A stretch of DNA of 64,000 nt from BRH-c25 sp012519325 (GTDB lineage Bacteria; Bacillota; Clostridia; Lutisporales; Lutisporaceae): the NCBI GenBank assembly GCA_050950645.1, contig JBMNHZ010000002.1, positions 1 through 64,000 on the forward strand, in the 5' to 3' direction. A program made the position numbers and the translations under genes. Positions 25,829 through 34,693 of the stretch are shown piece after piece. Under the pieces are notes generated by a model. That model had not been told where the DNA came from. It did no database searches and worked only from the letters and a program-made list of their open reading frames with translations. The stretch's first letter is position 1, and the number at the start of each line of letters is the position of its first letter.

Positions 25829-26308
25829 TCATATGAGCTTCACCAGTGAGTAGCCCAGGTTTAGCTTTGCAGTGGCATCCAGGTTGACATAGTCTTTATT
25901 CGCCAGGAAGTCCGGTTTCTGATACAGGGATTCCACATTTAAGAATTTTGAAACCGCACTTACTGCGCTGCATGCCAGACCTGTAATAAAAGGATCCCGG
26001 AATCCATATTGCGTATTAACATGAATATCTGTAGGTTTAAGGTTTGTGAGAACTCTGCGGTTTCTATCGGAATATTTTTTAGGTTTTATTGGTCTTGCCA
26101 AAATCCTTTTATTAAAAAGATATACAAATAAAAGAAGACTGCTGCCATTTTTAACTATTACCGACTTCAGCAGAGGATGCAGCCATTTCAGTGTCAGGTG
26201 CATATCTGACTTAGTCGAGTCATAGCTTAGATTAATTCTTGATGCCACTGTGAACAATAAAACAATCAAAAACAGTACCAGTATCAATAAAACTAGCAAT
26301 AATATCAT
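25829..26308 (-). CDS. DUF2953 membrane-anchored sporulation protein (YtfI-like)
   Basis: The ATG at 26306-26308 follows GGAGGT at seven bases; the reading frame upstream of it is leader. The ~159-residue protein has an N-terminal hydrophobic anchor (MILLLVLLILVLFLIVLLF) and then the DUF2953 domain, including DIHVNTQYGFRDPFITG. It is co-transcribed with gerW. No biochemical role is established for the family; expression in the forespore is inferred from the pairing. Confidence 0.85.
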   Translation of the reverse strand: MILLLVLLILVLFLIVLLFTVASRINLSYDSTKSDMHLTLKWLHPLLKSVIVKNGSSLLLFVYLFNKRILARPIKPKKYSDRNRRVLTNLKPTDIHVNTQYGFRDPFITGLACSAVSAVSKFLNVESLYQKPDFLANKDYVNLDATAKLNLGYSLVKLI

Positions 26309-26482
26309 GGAATTTACCTCCATGTCTGTGGTTGAATTAACCCTTAATAGTTTAACCTTTTCTTGCTGTTTTACTGTGTCAGAATTTACTGCTTTTATTA
26401 TATTCGCTCATGGCTTTGTTTTTTTGAACAAGTTTCCTGTATTTGGAAAAAATGTCTTATAGATTGAAATCTCAGCATTTTA

Positions 26483-26511
26483 TTGACAGTATAAGGGAAA
26501 ATTAATATAAT
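26483..26511 (+). promoter_or_regulatory. Consensus sigma-A promoter of the phosphoglycerate mutase gene
   Basis: TTGACA at 26483-26488 and TATAAT at 26506-26511 are both exact consensus with a 17-base spacer. Transcription would start ~55 bases before the coding region. Confidence 0.85.
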
Positions 26512-26572
26512 TACCGTAGGTATGGACAGTTGCTGACTGTCCTAATCTACTGAAAAGGACGGAGTGAATCGA

Positions 26573-28147
26573 ATGAGTAAGAGACCTGTTGTACTAGTTG
26601 TTATGGATGGAATAGGAATAAATGAAGAAGAAGAAGGCAATGCAGTGAAAGCTGCAAATACTCCGACTCTTGATATGCTTATGAGTCGCAGTCCATTTAC
26701 CTTGATAAAAGCGCACGGTACGGCTGTTGGCCTGCCCTCTGATGAGGATATGGGGAATTCAGAGGTAGGTCACAATGCTTTGGGCTGCGGGCAGATTTTT
26801 AGTCAGGGTGCCAAGCTGGTAAATGAATCAATAGCGAATGGAAAAATGTATAATTCCGATACATGGCGGAATATATCGGGAAACTGTGCTGCCCACGGTT
26901 CTGCCATGCATTTTATCGGCCTTCTTTCAGATGGAAATGTGCACTCCAATATTGCACATCTTAAATCAATGATAATAAGAGCCAAGGAGGATAACGTAAG
27001 AAAGGTACGGGTCCATGCCCTGCTTGACGGAAGAGATGTATTGGCAACATCGGCTTTGGATTATGTTGAGCAGCTTGAGAAGCTGTTTAAAGAGTTGAAT
27101 GATGACAGCTTTGACGGGAGAATAGCCAGCGGCGGAGGCAGAATGAAGATTACTATGGACAGATATGAAGCAAACTGGGATATGGTAAGGCTTGGCTGGG
27201 ATACCCATGTGCTGGGTAAGGGCAGGCAATTCGGCTCTGCCAGTGAGGCGATATCTACATACAGAGAAGAGCTGGCTGGGGTAATTGACCAGGATATACC
27301 TCCTTTTGTAATTGCAGAAAACGGTGTTCCGGTTGGTACTATCAATGATGACGACAGTGTTGTACTATTCAATTTCAGAGGTGACAGGGCTATCGAAATT
27401 AGTATGGCCTTTGATTATGAAGAATTTGACAAGTTCGAAAGGGGCAGACGCCCTAAGGTTCTATTCTGCGGTATGCTTCAGTATGACGGCGATTTGAAGC
27501 TGCCTAAGAATTTTCTGGTTTCGCCTCCCGATATAAAAGATACATTATCCGAGCATTTAGTTAAGCACGGCATTAAGCAGTATGCCGTATCTGAAACGCA
27601 GAAGTACGGTCATATGACATACTTCTGGAACGGCAACAGGACAGAGAAGTTTGACGATGAACTTGAAGTTTTTGAAGAGGTACCTTCAGACAAAGTATCC
27701 TTTGATGAACGTCCCTGGATGAAAGCTGCAGAAGTTACGGATAGGCTTATAGACGCCTTAAAGTCCGGCGAATATGTCTTTTTAAGAGCTAATTACCCCA
27801 ATGGAGATATGGTTGGCCATACCGGCAGCTTTAATGCCACCAGAATAGCAGTGGAAGCTGTTGACCTTTGTCTTGCAAGAGTCATAAAGGCAGTGGATGA
27901 GGCCCGGGCAATACTTATTATTACTGCTGATCATGGCAACGCAGATGAGATGCTGGAAAAAACCAAGGGAGGTGCAGCAAAGGCAAAAACGAGCCATACT
28001 CTTAATCCTGTTCCTTTTATAATCCATGATAAGGTGCAAAGGCACAAAATAAAGAAAGGAAACTTCGGGCTTGCAAATATAGCTGCAACTGTAACAACCC
28101 TTCTGGGAATCGACCACCCGGATTGCTGGGAAGACAGTATTGTATAG
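26573..28147 (+). CDS. gpmI: Cofactor-independent phosphoglycerate mutase
   Basis: The start is ATG 26573 (MSKRPVVLVVMDGIG), with GGACGGAG before it; a GTG at 26564 overlaps that site. The ~524-residue alkaline-phosphatase-superfamily enzyme has the phosphoserine in DMGNSEVGHNALG (~60), substrate-binding HALLDGRD and DRYEANWDM, NFRGDRA, the YGHMTYFWNGN loop, and ADHGNADEM for the Mn site. It interconverts 3- and 2-phosphoglycerate in glycolysis, and its Mn/pH dependence is known to matter in spore formers. The gene is monocistronic between a consensus promoter and a hairpin. Confidence 0.97.
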   Translation: MSKRPVVLVVMDGIGINEEEEGNAVKAANTPTLDMLMSRSPFTLIKAHGTAVGLPSDEDMGNSEVGHNALGCGQIFSQGAKLVNESIANGKMYNSDTWRNISGNCAAHGSAMHFIGLLSDGNVHSNIAHLKSMIIRAKEDNVRKVRVHALLDGRDVLATSALDYVEQLEKLFKELNDDSFDGRIASGGGRMKITMDRYEANWDMVRLGWDTHVLGKGRQFGSASEAISTYREELAGVIDQDIPPFVIAENGVPVGTINDDDSVVLFNFRGDRAIEISMAFDYEEFDKFERGRRPKVLFCGMLQYDGDLKLPKNFLVSPPDIKDTLSEHLVKHGIKQYAVSETQKYGHMTYFWNGNRTEKFDDELEVFEEVPSDKVSFDERPWMKAAEVTDRLIDALKSGEYVFLRANYPNGDMVGHTGSFNATRIAVEAVDLCLARVIKAVDEARAILIITADHGNADEMLEKTKGGAAKAKTSHTLNPVPFIIHDKVQRHKIKKGNFGLANIAATVTTLLGIDHPDCWEDSIV

Positions 28148-28165
28148 CAGCGATTAAGAAGAAAA

Positions 28166-28196
28166 GGAGCAGCTGCGTATAGTCCGCATCTGCTCC
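28166..28196. terminator. Hairpin between convergent gpmI and F420-ligase-like genes
   Basis: GGAGCAG (28166-28172) pairs with CTGCTCC (28190-28196), with TGCG/CGCA extending it inside. U-tracts are weak on both sides. Confidence 0.6.
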
Positions 28197-28204
28197 CTAA
28201 TTTG

Positions 28205-29395
28205 TTATTCAACATAATTATTAAAGTAACCCTGGATGTATACAATGGGTGTGCCTTTATCCCCGCTGCCTGAGGTAAGGTCGCAAAGTGAACCTATAAG
28301 GTCGGTAAGCCTTCTGGGGGTTGTACCCTGGGTTTCCATGCTGCCTACCAGGTTTGTACCTTTGCACTTAATGTATTCATATAATGCATTTTTAAGTTCT
28401 TGGCCTTTTAAATGAGCAAAGTTATTGTCTGCAATATATTTTAATTTGATTTCATTGGGCGTTCCTTCCAAGCCGGAGGTGTATGCAGGAGATACAACAG
28501 GATCTGCAAGTTCCCATATTTTGCAGACCGGATCCTTGAAGGCCCCGTCCCCGTAAATCATGACTTCGACTGTTTTGCCTGTCTTTTCTTTCAGCTTTGC
28601 CTGGATGCTTTCAACAATAGGCTGGCAATCGCGAGGAAAGAGCTTGATACTGCTTTCTGTCGATTTATTCGAACCCAAAAGGCCGTATATTTCATTAAAC
28701 CCGCTGCCGTCAACAGGTGAGGTCAGAATATCGTCAAGACCGTATATAATTTCTCCGCCGTTTGCCTTCAGAATTTTTTTTGTCCTGGCTCTTGTATGAA
28801 TGTCGCAAGCTAGTACGTTTTTTGTATAAGTGAGAATTGTAATGGGATTATTTGAAAATATGATTTCATATTCAGCACCTTGCTCAGCTATTATTGATTT
28901 ATAAAATTCAATATAATCGACTCCGGTAAAAGTATGCTTGCAGTATCCGAAATATTCACGGAAAGTTTTCTCTGTCAATACATCTGTCAGGGGATTAAGA
29001 TTCTTTTCACTAAAGACATCAACATCTACTAATTGGTTTCCTACTTCGTCAGAAGGGTAACTGAACATTAATATTACTTTCTTAGTTCCTTTTGCAATAC
29101 CCTTCAACAGTATAGAAAAGCGATTGCGGCTCGTAATAGGAAATATTACCCCGATAGGGCCGTCTCCGAATTTATGTTTGACATCCTTAGCAATTGCATC
29201 GACAGTTGCAAAGTTTCCTTGAGCACGGGCAACCACGGATTCGGTTATACCAATAATATCCTTATCATTAATATCAAAGCCGTCTGTTTCCGAAGCTTTT
29301 AATACAGTATCCACAACAATATCTGTTATATTATCCCCTTGTCTGATAATGGGAGCGCGAAGACCTCTTGAAATAGTACACGTCATTTTTTCCAT
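28205..29395 (-). CDS. CofE-like (F420-0:gamma-glutamyl ligase superfamily) protein
   Basis: The 396-residue protein starts at ATG 29395 after AAGGAGAGA. It carries the F420 ligase fold: DKDIIGITESVVARAQGNF near 45-63, then VMIYGDGAFKDPVCKIWELADPVVSPAY and GTPIVYIQGYF near the end. True CofE adds glutamates to coenzyme F420, which most Clostridia lack, and this clostridial branch is longer than archaeal CofE (~250). It is more likely a ligase on another acceptor. The family is firm; the substrate is unknown. The gene stands alone. Confidence 0.75.
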   Translation of the reverse strand: MEKMTCTISRGLRAPIIRQGDNITDIVVDTVLKASETDGFDINDKDIIGITESVVARAQGNFATVDAIAKDVKHKFGDGPIGVIFPITSRNRFSILLKGIAKGTKKVILMFSYPSDEVGNQLVDVDVFSEKNLNPLTDVLTEKTFREYFGYCKHTFTGVDYIEFYKSIIAEQGAEYEIIFSNNPITILTYTKNVLACDIHTRARTKKILKANGGEIIYGLDDILTSPVDGSGFNEIYGLLGSNKSTESSIKLFPRDCQPIVESIQAKLKEKTGKTVEVMIYGDGAFKDPVCKIWELADPVVSPAYTSGLEGTPNEIKLKYIADNNFAHLKGQELKNALYEYIKCKGTNLVGSMETQGTTPRRLTDLIGSLCDLTSGSGDKGTPIVYIQGYFNNYVE

Positions 29396-29571
29396 ATGAA
29401 TCTCTCCTTGATTCCATCTATTTTGTTAAAAAATACTTACATACTATACTATACAATAGCATTTTACATAAGTAAAATGATAATTGTATGTTACTTACTC
29501 ATAATTTTATGGACATAAAAGCAATCAAAGAATACTATTTTTATGTTTATTATGTTATTATAAGTATTACA

Positions 29572-29612
29572 TATAACGAGGCAAAAATATGTCCTACAAA
29601 CGGGGAGCATAT
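29572..29612 (+). repeat. Dispersed hairpin element, partial copy D
   Basis: TATAACGAGGCAAAAATATG repeats the 5' arm of copies B and C, and GGGGAGCATAT resembles their mid-segment. The 3' arm is then lost (ATTAATCCTAAC). It lies in the leader of the CZB chemoreceptor gene. Confidence 0.6.
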
Positions 29613-29675
29613 ATTAATCCTAACAATATACTTTTATTGGATGCAAATTACATAATTACATAAGGAGGATTCAAG

Positions 29676-31157
29676 ATGTTTGGAAAAGCAGTAAATAAAC
29701 CTTGCAATGAAGCAAAAAGTATTCTTAACTATGTAGAAAAGAGGCTTGAAGGACATGAAATTCAAGAGCCTGAAGTGAAATACCCGATTCATTTAAGTGT
29801 TCTGAAGTACTTTAATAAGCTTCTGGACAGTGAAAAACAAATGGCCTCAGCGGCTAAGCAAATGCTATCATTAACAGCAGATTTAAGCAGCTTTGATGTG
29901 AACATGTCCCATAGCTCTTATAATCTCATTGACTTTTCAAGTGAGATGTCCACGCTGAGTGAGTCGAACCTTGCTATAGTCCAGCAGACAACAGCAAGCA
30001 TGAATCAGGTAAATGAAAGTGTCAGCAGTACCTCAGATACATTGTCACAGCTGGCTGCAGCATCGGAGGTTTTAATTACCAGGAACAATCAAAGCCTGTC
30101 CCAGATACAAGAAGTAAATGAACTGAAGAACAATGTAATGAATGATGCAAATATTATGAGCACACAGATTCAGCAGTTGGTTGAGATGGCAAACAGAGTT
30201 AATGATATAGTAAATGATGTAAAGGCTATAGCAGATCAAACCAATCTTTTGGCACTTAATGCATCTATTGAAGCGGCAAGGGCCGGTGAACACGGGAGGG
30301 GATTTTCGGTTGTAGCCCAGGAAATCAGAAAGCTTGCAGATGATACAAAGAACAGTCTGGAAGGAATGAATGCTTTTGTTAATAATATTCAGAGTGCAGC
30401 CTTATCCGGCAAGCAGAGTATGGACAATACGGTAAGTTCTACTTATGAAATGAGCCAGAAGCTGGATATTATTACCGATACTATAGGAGAAAACGTAAAT
30501 ATGCTTAATGCAACAATACAGGATATTAAAGTAATTAATGATTCTATGGAGGGTATCAAAATTGCAGCCGGTGAAATCAATAAAGCAATGGAAGCCTCAA
30601 GTCAGGATGCGGAAAAGCTTAGTCAAATGACTCAGGAAATAACAAATGACGCAATGGAGAGTGCAGGGCAAGCAAAGAAGATATCTCAAATAGATGATGC
30701 ATTATCCGGGATTGTAAAGGAAATGATGCATACTCTCCTTGGAAGCAAAAACTCAATAAACAATCAGGAATTGATGCAAAATCTGAACAAAGCCAGAGAA
30801 GCACATAAGAATTGGGTGGACAATCTTAAACGTATAGTGGATGAAATGAGGACCTATCCCATACAGACAAATGGAACTAAATGTGCTTTCGGGCATTTTT
30901 ACAATTCCATATATATAAACCATCCGTCAATAAAAGATGATTGGAAGGCAATTGACAGTATACATATTGAGCTTCATAATTTTGGGCATAAGGTAATAGA
31001 ATCTGTAAAGGAGAAAAACAAATCTGAGGCTCAGGAATACTATAACGAAGCGGAAGAACTATCAAAACAGGTGGTTTCATACTTGGACAAGGTAATATCA
31101 GGGATAGAAGAACAGGATAGAAAGGGCATACAGATTTTAGGCAGCGCAAGCTCCTAA
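29676..31157 (+). CDS. Soluble methyl-accepting chemotaxis protein with zinc-binding CZB domain
   Basis: The 493-residue protein has no membrane helix. After an N-terminal helical part comes the MCP signalling domain (tip DQTNLLALNASIEAARAGEH near 190-210). A C-terminal CZB domain (~365-475) has the ligand pattern His in AHKNWV, Cys in KCAFGHFY, and His in HIELHNFGH. CZB domains bind zinc through 3 His and 1 Cys and have been linked to hypochlorous-acid or zinc sensing. The site is AAGGAGG. A PilZ gene follows after 19 bp, so chemosensing and c-di-GMP control may be co-expressed. Confidence 0.92.
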   Translation: MFGKAVNKPCNEAKSILNYVEKRLEGHEIQEPEVKYPIHLSVLKYFNKLLDSEKQMASAAKQMLSLTADLSSFDVNMSHSSYNLIDFSSEMSTLSESNLAIVQQTTASMNQVNESVSSTSDTLSQLAAASEVLITRNNQSLSQIQEVNELKNNVMNDANIMSTQIQQLVEMANRVNDIVNDVKAIADQTNLLALNASIEAARAGEHGRGFSVVAQEIRKLADDTKNSLEGMNAFVNNIQSAALSGKQSMDNTVSSTYEMSQKLDIITDTIGENVNMLNATIQDIKVINDSMEGIKIAAGEINKAMEASSQDAEKLSQMTQEITNDAMESAGQAKKISQIDDALSGIVKEMMHTLLGSKNSINNQELMQNLNKAREAHKNWVDNLKRIVDEMRTYPIQTNGTKCAFGHFYNSIYINHPSIKDDWKAIDSIHIELHNFGHKVIESVKEKNKSEAQEYYNEAEELSKQVVSYLDKVISGIEEQDRKGIQILGSASS

Positions 31158-31176
31158 ATCAAGGAGGAACTGAACT

Positions 31177-31524
31177 ATGGAAGAAAGAAGAAGGAGCAAA
31201 AGAATTCCAATAAAAATGGAGCTTAATATTTCTTCATTGTTTAAGCAGGATTATGAATTTATTCCTGCTGTAAACGAAGAAATAGAAGTCAGGAATATTT
31301 CAAAGACAGGTATAGGCTTTTCCTGCAAACATGAGCTGCCATTAAACTACTATTTTGATGCGAAAATTCAACTGGCACCTGATAAGTATTTCTATGGGGT
31401 ATTAAAAATCATACGGGTAGATAGGCATGAGGATGGTTACTTTGTAGGCTGCGAGTTTGTAGGATTGGCGGATATTCTGAGTATGAGGATTGATTTGTAC
31501 GGTGAAGAATTGGAGCAGATGTAG
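31177..31524 (+). CDS. PilZ-domain c-di-GMP effector
   Basis: The 115 residues form one PilZ domain. The c-di-GMP-binding arginines lie in ERRRSKRIPI (residues 3-12) and the second motif, NISKTGIGF, is the (D/N)xSxxG pattern at ~43-51. FVGCEFVGL closes the barrel. The site is AAGGAGGAACTG, 19 bp after the chemoreceptor, so they share a transcript. Flagellar or adhesion output is plausible but not shown. Confidence 0.92.
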   Translation: MEERRRSKRIPIKMELNISSLFKQDYEFIPAVNEEIEVRNISKTGIGFSCKHELPLNYYFDAKIQLAPDKYFYGVLKIIRVDRHEDGYFVGCEFVGLADILSMRIDLYGEELEQM

Positions 31525-31551
31525 TAATGATTGCGGTATGGAGGGATATAA

Positions 31552-32304
31552 TTGAAGCTGATATCATGGAATGTAAATGGTCTCAGAGCCTGTATAAAAA
31601 AGGGATTCTTGGAATACTTCAAAGAAGTGGATGCTGATATTTTCTGTATTCAGGAGATTAAGCTGCAAGAGGGGCAGTTGGAACTGGAAACTCCCGGCTA
31701 CCATCAATATTGGAATTATGCAGAAAAAAAAGGCTACTCAGGGGTTGCCATTTTCAGCAAGGTTGAGCCATTGGGCTGCACCTGCGGAATAGGTAGAGAA
31801 GAGCATGACAAGGAAGGAAGAGTGATTATTCTCGAATATGATGACATATACATTGTTACGGTATACACACCCAATTCCCAGCAGGAGCTGGCAAGGCTGG
31901 ACTACAGAATGGAATGGGAGGACGCGTTCAGAAGTTATATTAAGGAGTTGGACAGGAAAAAGCCTGTTGTGATTTGCGGGGATATGAATGTAGCGCATAA
32001 GGAAATAGATTTGAAGAATCCGGGCAGCAACAGGAGGAGTGCAGGCTTTACCGATGAGGAAAGGAACAAGTTCAGTGAATTTTTAGAAGCGGGGTTTATA
32101 GACACCTATAGATATTTCTACCCCGACAGAGAAGGTGTTTACTCCTGGTGGTCTTACCGCTTCAATGCAAGAGCAAATAATGCCGGATGGCGCATAGACT
32201 ATTTTTGTGTTTCTGAAAGATTGGCAGAGAGACTGATCAGCGCAGACATTCATTCAGAAATATTCGGCTCGGACCACTGCCCGGTGGAACTTGTTATGAA
32301 ATAG
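31552..32304 (+). CDS. xthA: Exodeoxyribonuclease III / AP endonuclease
   Basis: The start is TTG 31552 (MKLISWNVNGLRA) after GGAGGGATATAA. The 250-residue EEP-fold enzyme has WNVNGLRA, Glu in CIQEIKLQ, YTPNS, GDMNVAHKEIDL with the catalytic Asp/Asn pair, NAGWRIDYF and GSDHCPVEL with the catalytic His. It repairs abasic sites and blocked 3' ends. It may be transcribed with the PilZ gene 27 bp upstream, although the functions are unrelated. Confidence 0.96.
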   Translation: MKLISWNVNGLRACIKKGFLEYFKEVDADIFCIQEIKLQEGQLELETPGYHQYWNYAEKKGYSGVAIFSKVEPLGCTCGIGREEHDKEGRVIILEYDDIYIVTVYTPNSQQELARLDYRMEWEDAFRSYIKELDRKKPVVICGDMNVAHKEIDLKNPGSNRRSAGFTDEERNKFSEFLEAGFIDTYRYFYPDREGVYSWWSYRFNARANNAGWRIDYFCVSERLAERLISADIHSEIFGSDHCPVELVMK

Positions 32305-32344
32305 AAGCAGGGGGTGCAGATGGCAGCTGCAAAGTCAGCCCTTA

Positions 32345-33586
32345 CTAAAGCAGCAGCATTGAAGGTTTTTCAATCATCTTCTTTAGATGGGCGAGAAAAC
32401 TGGCTGCAACTGCACCGTCTACCGCTCTATGATCTGCTGTGAGAGACAGATTCATCAATGGTTTTGTTACAAAATTTGAGCCTTCATTTATTACAGTATC
32501 TACAATTGCAGTGATACCAAGTATTGCAACCTCCGGTTGGTTTATAATCGGTGTGAAGCTCTCAACTCCGAACATCCCTATATTAGTTATTGTGAAGGTT
32601 CCCCCTTCTATTTCGTCCATGCTGAGTCCATTATTTCTGGCCTTTTCAGCCAAATTTCTTATCTCCCCGGAAATTTCCTTCAAACCCTTTAAATGGGCAT
32701 TTTTTACTACCGGTACTATAAGCCCCTCCTCCAATGCAACAGCGACTCCCATATTTACATAATTTCTCAATACTATTTCCTCACCTTCAACAGATGAGTT
32801 CAATAATGGAAAATCCAGAAGAGCCTTTGAAGTTATTTTAACTAAAATATCCGTGTATGTAAGATTGATTTCACTTTTCAGTTCGTCCTTCATTTTCTTT
32901 ATATTTGTCATATCAACCCTTATATTAAAATGTACAACGGGAGATGTATGCCAGCTTTCGGTCATCCGGGCTGCAATGACCTTCCTCATGGTAGTCATGG
33001 GTATTCTTGTTTCATTTTTACGGGATACATGATCCAGCACATCCTGCTTTGTGATTCTTCCGTTCTTATTGATTTCATCGATAGAAACATTATATTTATC
33101 AGCAATTTTGCTTGCCATAGGTGTTGATTTTTTTGTTTTGCCGGTACCTCCATAAGCCTCAACATCATCTACGGTAATCCTTCCATCCGGGCCTGAGCCT
33201 ACTATATCTTCTATTTTTATACCCCTTTCGGAAGCCAGCTTTTTAGCTGCCGGGGAAGCAATAATTCTGCCTGCTTTTTTACTTTCCTTTGCTTCTTCGG
33301 CTTTCTCTTCCTTTCCTGCAGCCTTCAGAAGCTCGGTTATATCCTCATTAATATTTCCGATTATTGCTACCGGGGCAAGGCAAGGAGCATTTTCACCTTC
33401 CTGTACAAGATGCTTTCTCATAAATCCACTTTCCGTTGCTTCAATGTCATTGGCAAGCTTATCCGTTTCCAAAGCATACAGAGCATCTCCCGTTTTAAAT
33501 TCAGTACCCTCTCCCACATACCATTTTGTAATCTTACCTTCCTTCATGGTCAATCCCAGTTTAGGCATAGTTATGTATTTTGCCAT
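32345..33586 (-). CDS. acoC: Dihydrolipoamide acyltransferase (E2) of an acetoin/2-oxoacid dehydrogenase
   Basis: The 413-residue protein has an N-terminal lipoyl domain with the lipoyl-lysine in LETDKLAND (Lys ~43), a peripheral-subunit-binding domain (ASPAAKKLASERGIKIEDIVGSGPDGRI, ~108-135; a second such stretch ~157-187) and the C-terminal catalytic domain ending SLTADHRAVDGA, with active-site His and Asp. It transfers the acetyl group to CoA. The start overlaps the acoX stop by one base. No dihydrolipoamide dehydrogenase gene is in the cluster, so E3 must come from elsewhere, for instance the glycine system's partner. Confidence 0.93.
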   Translation of the reverse strand: MAKYITMPKLGLTMKEGKITKWYVGEGTEFKTGDALYALETDKLANDIEATESGFMRKHLVQEGENAPCLAPVAIIGNINEDITELLKAAGKEEKAEEAKESKKAGRIIASPAAKKLASERGIKIEDIVGSGPDGRITVDDVEAYGGTGKTKKSTPMASKIADKYNVSIDEINKNGRITKQDVLDHVSRKNETRIPMTTMRKVIAARMTESWHTSPVVHFNIRVDMTNIKKMKDELKSEINLTYTDILVKITSKALLDFPLLNSSVEGEEIVLRNYVNMGVAVALEEGLIVPVVKNAHLKGLKEISGEIRNLAEKARNNGLSMDEIEGGTFTITNIGMFGVESFTPIINQPEVAILGITAIVDTVINEGSNFVTKPLMNLSLTADHRAVDGAVAASFLAHLKKMIEKPSMLLL

Positions 33587-34599
33587 TAATATACCTCCTC
33601 ACCGCTAATTATAAAAAAACCATTCTCCTGAGCAATTTCCAGGGTTTTTTTAACATCCACATGATAAGGGCCGTTCCTTGTGATTTTAAATATAAATTCA
33701 TCCCCTTCCTTAAACGGCACTTCCCGTTCTCCGTCAACGGCTATAATTCCTCTGCCGGCAGCTTTATAATAATACTCTTCATTCAAATTCAATCTGGTTA
33801 AATTACAAGTATTTACTTTTTTCATTATTCCTGCGGCAATGGGGACGATTACGGTTTTTCCTAAACAGTTCAAATCGACTGAAGCTCCGTAATCATCACT
33901 TTCTTTTATAGTCATCATGCAGCCTATCAATGAAGAGAACCCGATGGATGCGGGATGTGCCCTGGATACAATAACCTTTATAATATCTTCCACATTCCAG
34001 ATTGCTTTGGATCCTACATATAAATCTTTGCATATTACTGCATCTATCAAAGCAATGTCTGTAAATATACCGTTCCTGAATACTTCTATTCTCTTATCTC
34101 TTAAATATGTATGACATATATCAAATTTGTTGGCAGCTACCACAGCTGCCGCCATTCCGGCAGCAGTGCCTTCCATCATGTCGGGATATACATTATTGGT
34201 TCCGGTTGAAATGGATATTAAAGGAGTTTTATCTATGGACTTAGCAATGGCCCGGTTTGTCCCGTCTCCCCCAAGGACTACTATACAGCCGATTTTCATA
34301 TCCTCCATTATTTTTGCAGTATTTATTGTATCCGATACATTTCCATTAAGCTTGATATCTATCAGCTTAATATTTGCCTTAAGCTCCTTTGAAGCAATCA
34401 GGTTATCTATCACTCTGTTGCCTATCTGGAAGGTATCAGCCATGATGTAAACTTCGTCAACTCCGCAGCCCTGTGCTCCCAAAATTATTCTTTCAACAAT
34501 ATTGACCTTTTCATAGTTATCTATTACCGTAGCATGAGACACTATTCTTCTTATATCCTTTCCGGATGCAGGATTTGCAATAATGCCGATGCTGATCAT
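33586..34599 (-). CDS. acoX: AcoX-like NAD-kinase-superfamily protein
   Basis: The 337 residues show GIIANPASGKDIRR at the N-terminus, VVLGGDGTNRAIAKS (~105-119) and ISTGTNNVYPD (~130-140), the ATP-NAD/diacylglycerol kinase-like core. This is AcoX, found in acetoin dehydrogenase operons and of unproven biochemical role. Its place between E1 beta and E2 is what separates this cluster from an ordinary pyruvate dehydrogenase. The site is AAGGCGGTG, and the end overlaps acoC by one base. Confidence 0.88.
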   Translation of the reverse strand: MISIGIIANPASGKDIRRIVSHATVIDNYEKVNIVERIILGAQGCGVDEVYIMADTFQIGNRVIDNLIASKELKANIKLIDIKLNGNVSDTINTAKIMEDMKIGCIVVLGGDGTNRAIAKSIDKTPLISISTGTNNVYPDMMEGTAAGMAAAVVAANKFDICHTYLRDKRIEVFRNGIFTDIALIDAVICKDLYVGSKAIWNVEDIIKVIVSRAHPASIGFSSLIGCMMTIKESDDYGASVDLNCLGKTVIVPIAAGIMKKVNTCNLTRLNLNEEYYYKAAGRGIIAVDGEREVPFKEGDEFIFKITRNGPYHVDVKKTLEIAQENGFFIISGEEVY

Positions 34600-34693
34600 A
34601 TTATCACCGCCTTTAAGGGAGTGCCGCAGTACTACTTAATAAGCAGTTTGCGACACCCCTTTTCGTATTTTTCTATTGTGCAACAGCCCCATA

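Noticed and set aside
25477..25836. 119-residue plus-strand frame opposite gerW
   Set aside because: It is the antisense shadow of a clear GerW protein and has no initiation signals.
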